A DNA stretch of 30,982 nucleotides from a virus. Of this stretch, positions 21,553 to 29,556 are shown one piece after another. Each line of letters opens with the position of its first letter. Positions within the stretch are counted from its first letter, which is position 1. The stretch lies in IMG/VR virus record IMGVR_UViG_3300009100_000034, positions 1 through 30,982 of that record. One strand, given 5' to 3'. The notes below the pieces were generated by a model, which saw only the letters and a program-made list of their open reading frames with translations, made no database searches and was not told the origin of the DNA. Position numbers and translations under genes: made by a program.

Positions 21553-21615
21553 GCTTGTCAGAGTACTACGTCAGCGTCCTGCGATCGATCCCACAGTTGC
21601 CCTGAACATAACAAC

Positions 21616-21912
21616 TCACGATGCACACTCCTGACAGGAGTAGCCGTGCGTGCACGAGCGAATGATCTCGCCCTCGTCAAACAGGCGACCGCAGTCGTTG
21701 CACTGCCCCGGCCAATTTGCGTGAAACCACGGCCCGTACTCTCGATGATCCTGGACTGGCCGCCCGCATGTCGGGCAACACGCCACGGCTAACGACTCAT
21801 CCAGGACCGGGACAATAATTGGATCTGTTTCTCGACAGCTGGACTCATAGCAATTCCATTGATCATGCAACTGGCACTTCTTATTTGGCACCGGGCGGCT
21901 CTCTTTTTCCAC
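21616..21912 (-). CDS. multi-zinc-ribbon protein, 98 aa
   Basis: CCPTCGRP, CNDCGRLF and a terminal CTHGYSCQEC make at least two CxxC zinc ribbons. GTG 21912 would overlap the upstream gene by 32 bp; a second GTG at 21891 (VPNKKC) is equally plausible with GGAAAAAGAGAG upstream. Probably a small nucleic-acid or protein binder. It is the second of two neighbouring zinc-ribbon genes. Confidence 0.65.
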   Translation of the reverse strand: MEKESRPVPNKKCQLHDQWNCYESSCRETDPIIVPVLDESLAVACCPTCGRPVQDHREYGPWFHANWPGQCNDCGRLFDEGEIIRSCTHGYSCQECAS

Positions 21913-22153
21913 GTACCTGTAGCCAGGCCTTGGTGATGTTCTGTAGCTCTATTGATTTGTCCACCTGCTCCATCTGGTCCAGGGTCAAGTAGGCCAACTG
22001 CAGATCCTCGTCATATACCGAGATACCACCGCAGGTGAAGCAGAAGCTGATTGATCCAGGTTCCGGAACGGCGTCAGGATCAGTGACGCTGGTATGCAGC
22101 TCCTGTAACTTTCCACAGTGCGGACAGTTAACATCGAACTCCGTGGTGGTCAC
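21881..22153 (-). CDS. zinc-ribbon protein, 90 aa
   Basis: GTG 22153 overlaps the stop of the preceding gene (GTGA). CPHCGKLQ and CFTCGG, 24 residues apart, form a zinc ribbon; the rest is a charged helix (LTLDQMEQVDKSIELQNI). No enzyme motif. Confidence 0.65.
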   Translation of the reverse strand: MTTTEFDVNCPHCGKLQELHTSVTDPDAVPEPGSISFCFTCGGISVYDEDLQLAYLTLDQMEQVDKSIELQNITKAWLQVRGKREPPGAK

Positions 22154-22557
22154 TGTTCCTCCAGCCGTCGCAGCAGTTCATTCTCCCAGTCGCGATCGGG
22201 GTCATCATTGTTATTGAACAAGGAACTATTCATTGCAGCAGCAACGATGTTGTCGAAGCTGCCATGTCTTTCCTTCAGCTCCCGAACCAATAGATCACAG
22301 ACAAGGGCCATTGCACACACGGCCTCCGACTTACCCAACGTGCTGAACGCCACCTGAAACTGCAGGTGATACAACAGGGCCGCGTCCTGGTCCTCGGCAT
22401 CCATCGCCACGCAATAACCCATGTAATTGGTCAACAGATCGGCGGCAGCCTTCTTGCCTGCGGTCATAATCTGGTCACCGGTCGCTATTTCTGCTGGAGA
22501 CAGGACTCGGCCCACCAGCTGCTGGACCCAGGTCGGAAGCTCGTCTTCAGTGGCCAT
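22150..22557 (-). CDS. hypothetical helical protein, 135 aa
   Basis: ATG 22557 follows CAGGGAA and overlaps the upstream gene by 11 bp. The sequence is helical and acidic at the end (DDPDRDWENELLRRLEEQ), with two cysteines in a hydrophobic helix (AVCAMALVCDLL). No family recognised. Confidence 0.6.
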   Translation of the reverse strand: MATEDELPTWVQQLVGRVLSPAEIATGDQIMTAGKKAAADLLTNYMGYCVAMDAEDQDAALLYHLQFQVAFSTLGKSEAVCAMALVCDLLVRELKERHGSFDNIVAAAMNSSLFNNNDDPDRDWENELLRRLEEQ

Positions 22558-22837
22558 TTCCCTGTTCCTGTCGTGGTTCCCAACTCTTGAGTGTCTGCGT
22601 CTTCTCGAAGTGAGCCAGGATGCTGAGCGACCTTTTCGTCAGGTAGTCATTGGTAACGGGAATGGCTACCTCGTTCGGATACTCTTCCTCATCGACAGCG
22701 ATATTTGCTCGCTCCAGGATCCTGTCGACAATGCTTTTGTGGTACCGGCCAGCCTCATGCAACAGGCCCGTGTACCCGTGCTCATATGGCGCCCACCACG
22801 CCCGATGTTCATTGCTCCAGATCCAGTACTCGCTCAT
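22547..22837 (-). CDS. conserved actinophage protein, 96 aa
   Basis: ATG 22837 (MSEYWIWSNEHRAWW) follows GAAGAGGTCC and overlaps the previous stop (ATGA). The opening YWIWSNEHRAWWAP...GYTGLLHEAGRY is a pattern I recall from small phage and mobile-element proteins of unknown role. A longer frame from 22879 is less likely. Confidence 0.6.
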   Translation of the reverse strand: MSEYWIWSNEHRAWWAPYEHGYTGLLHEAGRYHKSIVDRILERANIAVDEEEYPNEVAIPVTNDYLTKRSLSILAHFEKTQTLKSWEPRQEQGNGH

Positions 22838-23196
22838 AGGACCTCTTCGTCTTGTATTACGACTGGGGGGAACAGGCACTCTAGAACCAGCCTCCGTTCC
22901 AAAACCAGGTTCTTTCCCTCACCTAGTTTGGACAGGTGATAGCTTGCCGGCCGTGAGTCCCAGAGACCACCATGGGTGTATTGGCGTTCACCATCCTCGC
23001 TGTATTGGACTCGGATCAGTTCCCTTGTTTCGCATTCCAGGAGCGCTGCCTCAAGAACAGTGTGCGCAGTCTCCCGGTACATTTCCCGGTGATATTCCAG
23101 AATCGTATTCCAGTCAAAGGTCACCGGATCCTCGCCGGAGTCTTCGGCGCACAACGCCCGAGCTGCCGCCTCGACTAGCTTTTCCGGGATCTCCAC
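22834..23196 (-). CDS. hypothetical protein, 120 aa
   Basis: GTG 23196 overlaps the upstream TAG by one base (TAGTG). Its opening, IPEKLVEAAARALCAEDS and later TAHTVLEAALLE, is a short helical domain seen at the start of many phage proteins annotated as hypothetical. No catalytic motif. Confidence 0.6.
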   Translation of the reverse strand: MEIPEKLVEAAARALCAEDSGEDPVTFDWNTILEYHREMYRETAHTVLEAALLECETRELIRVQYSEDGERQYTHGGLWDSRPASYHLSKLGEGKNLVLERRLVLECLFPPVVIQDEEVL

Positions 23197-23501
23197 TATT
23201 CATCCTTTGCCGGGAGCAGCGTCTGTACGATTTCAGCCAGGGCCTTGATGGCGGCAGCATGATAAGCAAGGTACTCGGCCACCACCTTGCCGGTGAACGG
23301 TCTACCCTCAAAGGCCTCAACGTCCCGCTCCGCGTCAGCTGCGATTTCTCGTAGCACCCAGCGACGACGATCTGTACCAGCTGCAGAGCACGACTCCTCT
23401 AACCCAACGTCACGAGTGCATCTGGTGCAATAGGTGACACCCAACTGAGCGTCGGTTACCAGCTCATGGGTGTGATGGAACTGAAGGTAGTCATTCTGCA
23501 T
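23196..23501 (-). CDS. hypothetical protein with one CxxC, 101 aa
   Basis: ATG 23501 opens a frame with YCTRCTRDVG near residue 25 and a helical C-terminus (AEYLAYHAAAIKALAEIVQT). It is the first gene after the promoter at 23512-23536, and heads the coupled array that runs down to 20237. Confidence 0.6.
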   Translation of the reverse strand: MQNDYLQFHHTHELVTDAQLGVTYCTRCTRDVGLEESCSAAGTDRRRWVLREIAADAERDVEAFEGRPFTGKVVAEYLAYHAAAIKALAEIVQTLLPAKDE

Positions 23502-23511
23502 GCCTCAAGGG

Positions 23512-23536
23512 TGCCACACCCGTACGTACGGGTCAA
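23512..23536 (-). promoter_or_regulatory. leftward promoter with perfect palindrome
   Basis: On the minus strand TTGACC (23536-23531) is followed by a spacer containing the rest of CCCGTACGTACGGG (23519-23532), a perfect 14-bp palindrome. The -10 (CACCCT) is poor. Position just upstream of a gene and likeness to the promoters at 8838 and 13054 support a regulated promoter or operator. Confidence 0.5.
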
Positions 23537-23542
23537 GGAACC

Positions 23543-23797
23543 TCAGTCCAGGTAACCGGGCTCCGGGATCGCGGGCTCGATCGTGTCTGAGTACCACGGA
23601 CCAAGGATGTCCGTACCGTCCGGCAAGCTCGTGCACATACGGGTACGAACATGGCGCTTCTCAGGCTCAGCGCCCGCCAGGACCTTGGCGACCTGCTCCC
23701 GGCTGAAGAAGAATCGGCCGGTAACTTCCGGGATCTGCCAGACGCGCCAGTGATAGGCGCCGGTCAAACTTGGACGTGTTTCAGTAGCAGCGGACAT
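23543..23797 (-). CDS. hypothetical protein, 84 aa
   Basis: ATG 23797 (MSAATETRPSLTGAYHW) has CTGGAGAGATC upstream; a longer frame from 23878 lacks a site and would cross the terminator. FFFSREQVAKVLAGAEPEKR and an end rich in Pro and acidic residues. No family recognised. Confidence 0.6.
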   Translation of the reverse strand: MSAATETRPSLTGAYHWRVWQIPEVTGRFFFSREQVAKVLAGAEPEKRHVRTRMCTSLPDGTDILGPWYSDTIEPAIPEPGYLD

Positions 23798-23799
23798 GA

Positions 23800-23852
23800 T
23801 CTCTCCAGAAAAGGGATTGGGGGCCTGGTACCAACCTTCGGTACCAGGCCCC
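23800..23852 (-). terminator. intrinsic terminator after the M23 peptidase gene
   Basis: GGGGCCTGGTACC and GGTACCAGGCCCC (23820-23852) pair perfectly over 13 bp, followed on the minus strand by CAATCCCTTTTC. It isolates the peptidase from the following gene. Confidence 0.85.
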
Positions 23853-23871
23853 AAGGAGATAACTCTATTTA

Positions 23872-24660
23872 TCAGCAACCAAGTGGTGCACCACGAGCGG
23901 CCATGAATCCAACCGGGTTCACGCGGCCGTTCCAGGCGCCACCAGTGTGTACCTCGAAGTGCAGGTGTGGGCCAGTGCTGTTACCAGTGGAGCCCACATA
24001 CCCAACAACCTGGCCAGCTGAAACCCAGCCAGATCGCACAGCGAAGCGTGACTGATGCATGTACACAGTCATCAGGCCGTTGCCATGATTGATCATCGTG
24101 TAGTTGCCGGCGCCACCAGCCTGGTAAGCCGTTGAGACGGTCCCAGAGGCTGCTGCCCTGATCGCGGTACCGTAACCAGCACTCAGGTCCGTACCCCAGT
24201 GCATGCGTCCCCAGCGCATGCCGAACCCACTGACCACGCAGGCCCTGACCGGGGCGACCCAGCCAGATGCTGCGGCCGGAGGTGCGGCCCGGACAGGAGG
24301 AGCCTGAGCCTGGGCGATAGTACCGCCAGACGTACATGTGACTACGATCCGCTGGCCCAATAGCACCAGGTAGACGGGCGGTGTGACCCCGTTTCGAGCC
24401 GCTACCGCAGGCCATCCGGCAGCCGAGCCACAGACTCGGGTGGTAATCCGGATCATGCCTTCTCCCGATCGCGCATTAGTTGCGACTTCAAGCACGGGAG
24501 CCAGGTCTGCTGCAGTAACCACAGTTTCGACTGTCTTGGTTACAGCAACCCTTTCGAGTGGTACTACAGAAGGAGCTGCTGCATGAGCGGCTCCTGGGGC
24601 TAGGGCCACTGTCAGGATTGAGGACCCAACGACAGCGGCAAACCGACGGATGATATTCAT
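23872..24660 (-). CDS. secreted M23-family peptidoglycan endopeptidase, 262 aa
   Basis: Residues 1-27 are a signal peptide (MNIIRRFAAVVGSSILTVAL, cleavage near AHA). Residues about 70-110 look like a LysM-type wall-binding unit (AAGWPAVAARNGV...VLLGQRIVV). The C-terminal M23 domain has HWGTD (His154, Asp158), YMH (His202) and HLHFE (His232, His234), the full zinc-binding and catalytic set. ATG 24660 is preceded by AAAGG eleven bases away; a TTG two codons earlier has better spacing. A signal peptide is unusual for a phage lysin, which normally uses a holin; it may act on the host wall from outside. Confidence 0.88.
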   Translation of the reverse strand: MNIIRRFAAVVGSSILTVALAPGAAHAAAPSVVPLERVAVTKTVETVVTAADLAPVLEVATNARSGEGMIRITTRVCGSAAGWPAVAARNGVTPPVYLVLLGQRIVVTCTSGGTIAQAQAPPVRAAPPAAASGWVAPVRACVVSGFGMRWGRMHWGTDLSAGYGTAIRAAASGTVSTAYQAGGAGNYTMINHGNGLMTVYMHQSRFAVRSGWVSAGQVVGYVGSTGNSTGPHLHFEVHTGGAWNGRVNPVGFMAARGAPLGC

Positions 24661-24723
24661 TTGCAAAGAAACCTTTCAGGAGCTACTGCTCATGCAGCAG
24701 CGCGACAGGAATGTTTCGAGTTC

Positions 24724-24909
24724 TCAATCGGCCTCACCTCCTTCTCTGTATCTCGCCGGTGGTCGCATCAGAAGCTGGACTATTTCCTGAATGGAGACCG
24801 ATGAAGGAACGGCCATCTCCCAGGTAATCTCGATTGATTCTGGCACTGAGCCATCTGTAGCGGAATACGATGCCGCAATCCGTACTGAAGCAATTGGCGT
24901 TGGTTGCAT
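24724..24909 (-). CDS. hypothetical protein, 61 aa
   Basis: ATG 24909 shares one base with the upstream stop (TAATG). VRIAASYSATDGSVPESIEI then WEMAVPSSVSIQEIVQLLMR is beta then helix. No family recognised. Overlap coupling supports a real gene; the 63 bp after it contain only the leader of the peptidase gene. Confidence 0.55.
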   Translation of the reverse strand: MQPTPIASVRIAASYSATDGSVPESIEITWEMAVPSSVSIQEIVQLLMRPPARYREGGEAD

Positions 24910-25103
24910 TATGTTGTGATCCGTACCTCGGTATGGGAGTGAACCTCATGACCAGTTCCCTCCACGTGCCCCACAACCCAGGCATCACGCTGCGTAAGCA
25001 CGCTGAACGGAACTGGCCATTTCCCGTCGCCACACTGCCGGCAAATGGCCAGATGAAATACATCAACCAATGCCGGCTGTGTGATCAATATGGTCTGCTT
25101 CAC
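24909..25103 (-). CDS. small zinc-finger protein, 64 aa
   Basis: GTG 25103 overlaps the upstream TGA (GTGA). CRQCGDGKWPVPFSV...W-x3-H-x4-GHEVH is a C2H2-like array: CxxC, then His-x4-GHxxH. This resembles short actinobacterial and actinophage proteins with a CxxC...WxxxHxxxTGH pattern (DUF7848-like). Plus-strand frames over the same DNA are judged shadows. Confidence 0.6.
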   Translation of the reverse strand: MKQTILITQPALVDVFHLAICRQCGDGKWPVPFSVLTQRDAWVVGHVEGTGHEVHSHTEVRITT

Positions 25104-25789
25104 TTCTTAGCTGAGGCCGACTGCTTGTCCCAGCGGATGACCTCATACCGGCCATAGCCCTGGGACCGGGACGCGCCGACGCCGTTCTGCTCGCCACATG
25201 TCCAGATCATTGCCCACTGCTTCTCGGTGAAATCGTGGTCCGAGATAACGGTGAAATCGATCTTTGCGTCGTTTACGTATTCCTCGTACTGGATACCAGT
25301 ACCACGGAATGTGTGCACGAACCGCTGGTTGATTCCGGTCGCCTCGGTGACACCAAGGTGCAGGCGGTCCTCAACCACGAACACGTGCTCAGCCAGATAG
25401 CTCTGGATCCACTTGTTCGTCTTGCCCCAGCCACGCTGGTCGATCTTCCCAGCGGCAACGGCGATGGAGACAGCCTCCTTGAGTGCGGCCTTCAGTTGAC
25501 GACCTTCGATGTACAGGCCGTTCTCATCACGCTTAAAGCCGTTGAGATTCTTCTGCGTGTTGACGATCTCAGTTGCCTCGTCAACGGTGACACCGCGCTC
25601 GACCATGACCTCGGCGACCTTCTCACGAAGCAGGTCGTCCTTGTCGATGCCGAGCTTGGTACGGAGCCAGCCCTCAGCAACCTTAGGGTCCGTTGGCGTT
25701 CCTCCTGCGATCGTTGCGACAAGCAGGGTGCCACTGTACCTGTACGGGTATGCGTCTGACTGGTACCGCTCGAACACTGATGCTGACAC
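25100..25789 (-). CDS. RAMP-like hypothetical protein, 229 aa
   Basis: GTG 25789 follows AAAGGAGAGAGAA. The protein starts with YPYRYSGTLLVATIAGGTP, contains a middle helical part, and ends in NGVGASRSQGYGRYEVIRW. That glycine-rich GxGxxRSxGxGR loop before a final strand is the signature of RAMP folds (Cas7/Csm3-type RNA-binding proteins), though here there is no CRISPR array or other cas gene. Similar proteins occur in many actinophages as hypotheticals. It heads a coupled three-gene unit. RNA binding is inference. Confidence 0.65.
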   Translation of the reverse strand: MSASVFERYQSDAYPYRYSGTLLVATIAGGTPTDPKVAEGWLRTKLGIDKDDLLREKVAEVMVERGVTVDEATEIVNTQKNLNGFKRDENGLYIEGRQLKAALKEAVSIAVAAGKIDQRGWGKTNKWIQSYLAEHVFVVEDRLHLGVTEATGINQRFVHTFRGTGIQYEEYVNDAKIDFTVISDHDFTEKQWAMIWTCGEQNGVGASRSQGYGRYEVIRWDKQSASAKK

Positions 25790-25829
25790 TTCTCTCTCCT
25801 TTGTGGATTGTTAACTTTGGCTGAACTGG

Positions 25830-27690
25830 CGAGGGTCGTCGGTGCGGGCCGATGTGGCAAGGTTGGGGTTGTCGGGCGAGCATGGGGGTGACTTGGGGCT
25901 GGGTGGTCGAACAGGGCGGGGCAGGGTCGGAGCGGGCTGTGGAGCCTAGTCGGGATCGGGCTGGAGTCGGGCGGGTCCGGGGTGAACCGGGGTAGTCAGA
26001 AGGGGTGAGGGCAGGATTGGTCTCTGGGTAGGCGTGTACATGGCAAGTCGGGTTGCGGTGGGTCGTAGTGGGTTGGCTCGTCGGATGAGGTTTGTTCGGG
26101 GCTGAACCGGGGAGTCGGTATCAGGCCGGGGCGAATGCCGGGACGGCGGGACCAGGGAAGTCGGTACTGGGTCGTGTTGGGTCGCGCGGGGTAGTCGGAA
26201 TCGGATCGAGGCGACAGGGCCTGGGAAGTCGGGCGCGGGCCGACAGGGGCTGAGTAGGGCGGGGCAGTCGGATCCGGGCCGGGGAGTGTGGGGCATAGCT
26301 GGGTAGTCGGGACGGGGTGCAGTGGACTGGTGCAGAACTGGCGGGGCTGGTCGGTGAGGTACGGGGTGAGCGGACATGGGTGGGGAAGTCGGGATTGGAC
26401 AGGCCGGATGAGAAGTGGTTAGTCGGGTTGGGATCGGTCCGGGAAGGATTGGTGGGAATGGGGCCGGGTAGTCGGTGCTGGGGCCGGGCCGATTGGATAA
26501 GGGCGGGGCAGTCGAGATGGGCTGGTCCGTGTGGGGTCGGGCAGGGAAGTCGGGGAGGAGTGACATGGGTGGATGTGCGCAGGGAAGTCGGGAGAGGCGA
26601 GGAGGGGCTCCAGGACTGGGTGGAGGAGTCGGGGCGGATGCGGGGTGCAGGTGACGCGACGGGGGTAGTCGGGGGGAAGGGCCGGGTGGAGTTGGAGTGG
26701 CACGACTAGTCGGATAGGGGAAGACAGGGAGCCGGCCGGACTGGGGGTGTGCCGGGTAGTCGGGAGCGGGGCCGGTAGGAGTTGTGTTGGCTTGTCGGAG
26801 AGGCGGGGGTTGAGTAGGGAGGGGTAGTCGGAGCGGGACGAGCGGGCTCGTGATGGGCGGGGTAGTCGGAACGGTACGGGAAGAATTGGCTCGTGGTGGG
26901 CGGTGTAGTCGGTATCGAGCTGGGATGGTCGGGAGTGGGTAGTCGGAACGGAATTGGCTCGCGGTGCGCTGGGGAGTCGGGCGTGGGATGACGCTGGGCT
27001 GGACTGCGGGATGGCCTGGAGAGTCGGGCGTGGTACGGGAAGCGGGAGACGAGGCCTGGAAAGTCGGAGCGGGTGTAGGCGGGGGTAGGCGGGGGGAGTC
27101 GGGTACGGGCCGAGGCGGGCTTGGGGGGAAGCAGGGTAGTCGGAAATGGGGCGGGACGCGCGGGAAGGGCCGGGTAGTCGGGGAAGGGAGGAGGCGAAGG
27201 GGCCTGGGGAGGAAAGTCGGGGAAGGGAATAGGTGGAATGGGGCGGCTTGGGCGGTCGGAATCGGGACGGGAGGACATCGACTGGGACCGGGTGGTCGGA
27301 GGAGGGCTGGCGAGAGCGAGACGTGGGCTGGGCGGTGTAGTCGGGACGGGGCGAAGTGGGGAGTGTCGGGCGGGCTTGGGAGGTCGGTACGGGATGGCCT
27401 GGGACGAGGTGCGGGCTGGGTGGTGTAGTCGGTACGGGCAGGTTGGCATGGAGGGGGGTAGTCGGGGTTGGGAGGGAGAGGAACATGGCCGGGAATGGGT
27501 AGTCGGTACGGGATGAGCTGGGATGGGCCGTGGTGCCTAGTCGCGGAATCGGGGCGGAACGGTGTGGGCAGTCGGGCAGGAGTGGGGCTGAGTGGACGGG
27601 GGCCGGGTGGTCGGGGCGGGAGGGAACGCGGGTTGGCATGACGGGTGTAGTCGGAGCGGGGAGGGATAGCTCGTGGTGAACGGGGACGGG
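25830..27690. repeat. 1.9-kb G-rich degenerate tandem repeat with recurring AGTCGG
   Basis: From about 25830 to 27690 the plus strand is strongly G-rich and the minus strand C-rich, unlike all flanking DNA. The motif (G)GGTAGTCGG or GGGAAGTCGG recurs several dozen times, typically every 34 to 44 bases, for example successive spacings near 26155-26300 of 34, 34, 39 and 39. Long Pro/Arg/Ser/Thr-rich reading frames are open on the minus strand in three frames at once, because C-rich DNA lacks stops. Spacings that are not multiples of three argue against a protein. Runs of GGG could form G-quadruplexes. Nothing else is identified here. Confidence 0.8.
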
Positions 27691-27703
27691 TAGTCATCAG
27701 AAC

Positions 27704-28255
27704 TTACTCGCCTGCTATCGAGCACCACATCGTGGCAACAGTTTCCTCGTCCAGTACCTCTCCTACTGGGCGGTCACCACATCTCTTGGCCAGGGCACGG
27801 AGGAACGCCTCTCGCAGCAGACTGGTCCGAGCCAACTGGGAATACTTGTCGGCCACATAGGACAGCTCCGTTGCCGTCATGTCCTTGAGCAGCATCCTAG
27901 AGCCATCATTGATCACGTATGCCTCGGTCAGGAAATGGGAGCGCAGCTCCGTACTGTCACCCGTCTTCTCGAACTCCTCTGCGGCGTCCTTGAATACGGA
28001 CCGACACGCCTGCGTCCGGTTGTGAGTCCGAGCCGATGCATCTCGCTTCAGGATGGCCTGGCGCACGTAGTACACAGCCTGAGCGTTGAGCCAGCCGATG
28101 AGTAGTTCCGGGTCGTTCTCTCGCAGGAAGTTCACCAGCTCCTCGGCAATCGTGCCTGGGGTATAGGAACCACTCTGCGTCGCCTGATCGATCAGGGTAC
28201 GTATTTCCCTGGCGTAGTCCCGATCTGTTTGCACTGCCATTGTCATTTCCGCCAT
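27704..28255 (-). CDS. hypothetical phage protein, 183 aa
   Basis: ATG 28255 (MAEMTMAVQTDRDYAREI) overlaps the upstream gene by 13 bp. The protein is helical and charged, with LVNFLRENDPELLIGWLNAQ and LLREAFLRALAKRCGDRPVG, resembling helical phage proteins that are annotated as hypothetical in actinophages. Its TAA lies just before the G-rich repeat, seven bases before an ATG that opens the repeat's longest minus-strand frame. Confidence 0.65.
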   Translation of the reverse strand: MAEMTMAVQTDRDYAREIRTLIDQATQSGSYTPGTIAEELVNFLRENDPELLIGWLNAQAVYYVRQAILKRDASARTHNRTQACRSVFKDAAEEFEKTGDSTELRSHFLTEAYVINDGSRMLLKDMTATELSYVADKYSQLARTSLLREAFLRALAKRCGDRPVGEVLDEETVATMWCSIAGE

Positions 28256-28881
28256 GCGCCTTTCTCTTTGTCCCATTGGTCTTTGAATACGGACCGGAAA
28301 CTGAATTTCATCAACCACAGTCGTAGCCAGGAATACGGATGCAGGCCCATACTCATGCAAGCCCTGGCCCAGCCGACAGCGAATTCGGCACCCGTACGGG
28401 GGTCCACGGTGTCCGGTAGTACGAAGACATTGGCGTTGTACTTCTCCAGTCCACGTGCCCACCAACGGTTGGGACATGTCACCGCGTCGGCTTCTTCCAC
28501 CATTTCCACGGCCACGTGCCGGTTCAATGGGTCTGCCCAATACTCCTGTGCACGACGATCCAGGTCTCTGTCCCTGGTGTCGTCAGTAGTACCTGGCTGA
28601 AATGCCGTTACCAGTTCGGGCATTGTCAAAGGGAAGTGCACATCCACAATGACCTTCACCCGTTCACCCAGACGATTGCGCATGCTGTCTATGACAGACT
28701 TGCAACCCACTTGACCGCCGTCTACGAACATGATTCCGGCGCCAAGTGCTATTCCTCCGTCCTTTTCCATTTCCCTGATTTCAATGCCCTCGTCCTTGAG
28801 GAATTGGAAGAAGGGACCACCGCGCAATTGCCCAAGCTCAGGCGTGAGATGGGTAGGAAATAGCCGCATGATCCTGGTCAT
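28243..28881 (-). CDS. glycosyltransferase-like protein (GT-B fold, short), 212 aa
   Basis: ATG 28881 overlaps the preceding stop (ATGA). VKVIVDVHFPLTMPEL, then VEEADAVTCPNRWWARGLEKYNANVFVLPDTVD, is the middle strand-helix unit of GT-B glycosyltransferases (usual form: ADAVTVPSxxLAExLxxYNxNVxVxPNGID). The N-terminus GGPFFQFLKDEGIEIREM also fits. The C-terminal nucleotide-sugar half seen in full enzymes is missing, so it may be a cut-down or regulatory relative. It might modify phage or host surface; no substrate evidence. Confidence 0.55.
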   Translation of the reverse strand: MTRIMRLFPTHLTPELGQLRGGPFFQFLKDEGIEIREMEKDGGIALGAGIMFVDGGQVGCKSVIDSMRNRLGERVKVIVDVHFPLTMPELVTAFQPGTTDDTRDRDLDRRAQEYWADPLNRHVAVEMVEEADAVTCPNRWWARGLEKYNANVFVLPDTVDPRTGAEFAVGWARACMSMGLHPYSWLRLWLMKFSFRSVFKDQWDKEKGAWRK

Positions 28882-29195
28882 AGGGCGCGGTCTCTCTCCA
28901 GAAGGGTGCGCCAGGCCTGATCCAGTTCGTGGTATTCGACCTCAGACGTACGATCAAACCCGTGGTCATTTACCCAGTTATCAACCTCTGCCTGTGAGAC
29001 AGCACCATGGGCCATCAGTCTCATGATGACTTGCTTGTAATCCGTACCCAGTTGTCCGAGCACGCATCGACGGCATGAACCCAGATTGAGTTCAGAAATG
29101 TCCACCTCATTAACGTCGAGTCCGTAGATAGGGCCAGACTCCTTGAGCCACGCCAGTCCTTTCTCGGCCGCCTGCATTGCAATTTCCATGCTCAT
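28878..29195 (-). CDS. hypothetical protein, 105 aa
   Basis: ATG 29195 (MSMEIAMQAAEKGLAWL) overlaps the stop of the preceding small gene (ATGA). LNLGSCRRCVLGQL is a conserved CxxC segment I have seen in phage proteins, followed by helical stretches. Function unknown. A longer frame from 29309 would overlap that small gene and is not preferred. Confidence 0.6.
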   Translation of the reverse strand: MSMEIAMQAAEKGLAWLKESGPIYGLDVNEVDISELNLGSCRRCVLGQLGTDYKQVIMRLMAHGAVSQAEVDNWVNDHGFDRTSEVEYHELDQAWRTLLERDRAL

Positions 29196-29326
29196 GAGTT
29201 CCACCACTTCTCTGCTATCCAGTCCATCGTGCGATGGACAAGAATGAACGGGCCCAGGATGACCAGGCTCAGTGTCTGGACTGTAATTTCCAGGACTCGC
29301 GAGCCCCATCCCCAGCCTTCATGCAA
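29192..29326 (-). CDS. single-span membrane protein, 44 aa
   Basis: TTG 29326 opens a frame of 44 residues with one clear transmembrane helix (LEITVQTLSLVILGPFILVH) and an aromatic, charged end (DWIAEKWWNS). Its TGA overlaps the next ATG (ATGA). The ribosome binding site is weak, so the start is tentative. Confidence 0.5.
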   Translation of the reverse strand: MHEGWGWGSRVLEITVQTLSLVILGPFILVHRTMDWIAEKWWNS

Positions 29327-29331
29327 TGGAG

Positions 29332-29556
29332 TCAGCGCCACAACCAGACCCCGACCGTGTAGCCGAGCATGAATGCCCCGAATGCAAACAGCAGGGGGTG
29401 ATGATTGACGAGCCAGAACCAGAACCTGGGCTTACAGACGTGAGGACCGAGTTCGTCCAGAGATCTGAACTTTGCTCCGCAGTACATACACGTAGCACGG
29501 ATGAAGGACCTGTCGCTGTCTTCTAGAAAGCTCTCCAGCTCTCCCATGTCGCCCAT
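29332..29556 (-). CDS. zinc-finger membrane protein, 74 aa
   Basis: ATG 29556 shares a base with the upstream TGA (TGATG). CMYCGAKFRSLDELGPHVC is a C2HC-type finger, followed by a transmembrane helix (LLFAFGAFMLGYTVGVWLW). A zinc finger tethered to the membrane is uncommon; partners unknown. Confidence 0.6.
   Translation of the reverse strand: MGDMGELESFLEDSDRSFIRATCMYCGAKFRSLDELGPHVCKPRFWFWLVNHHPLLFAFGAFMLGYTVGVWLWR

Noticed and set aside
24870-25157. Plus-strand 95-codon frame over the leftward gene array
   Set aside because: The minus strand has two genes coupled by GTGA and TAATG overlaps and a C2H2-like pattern, which is stronger evidence.
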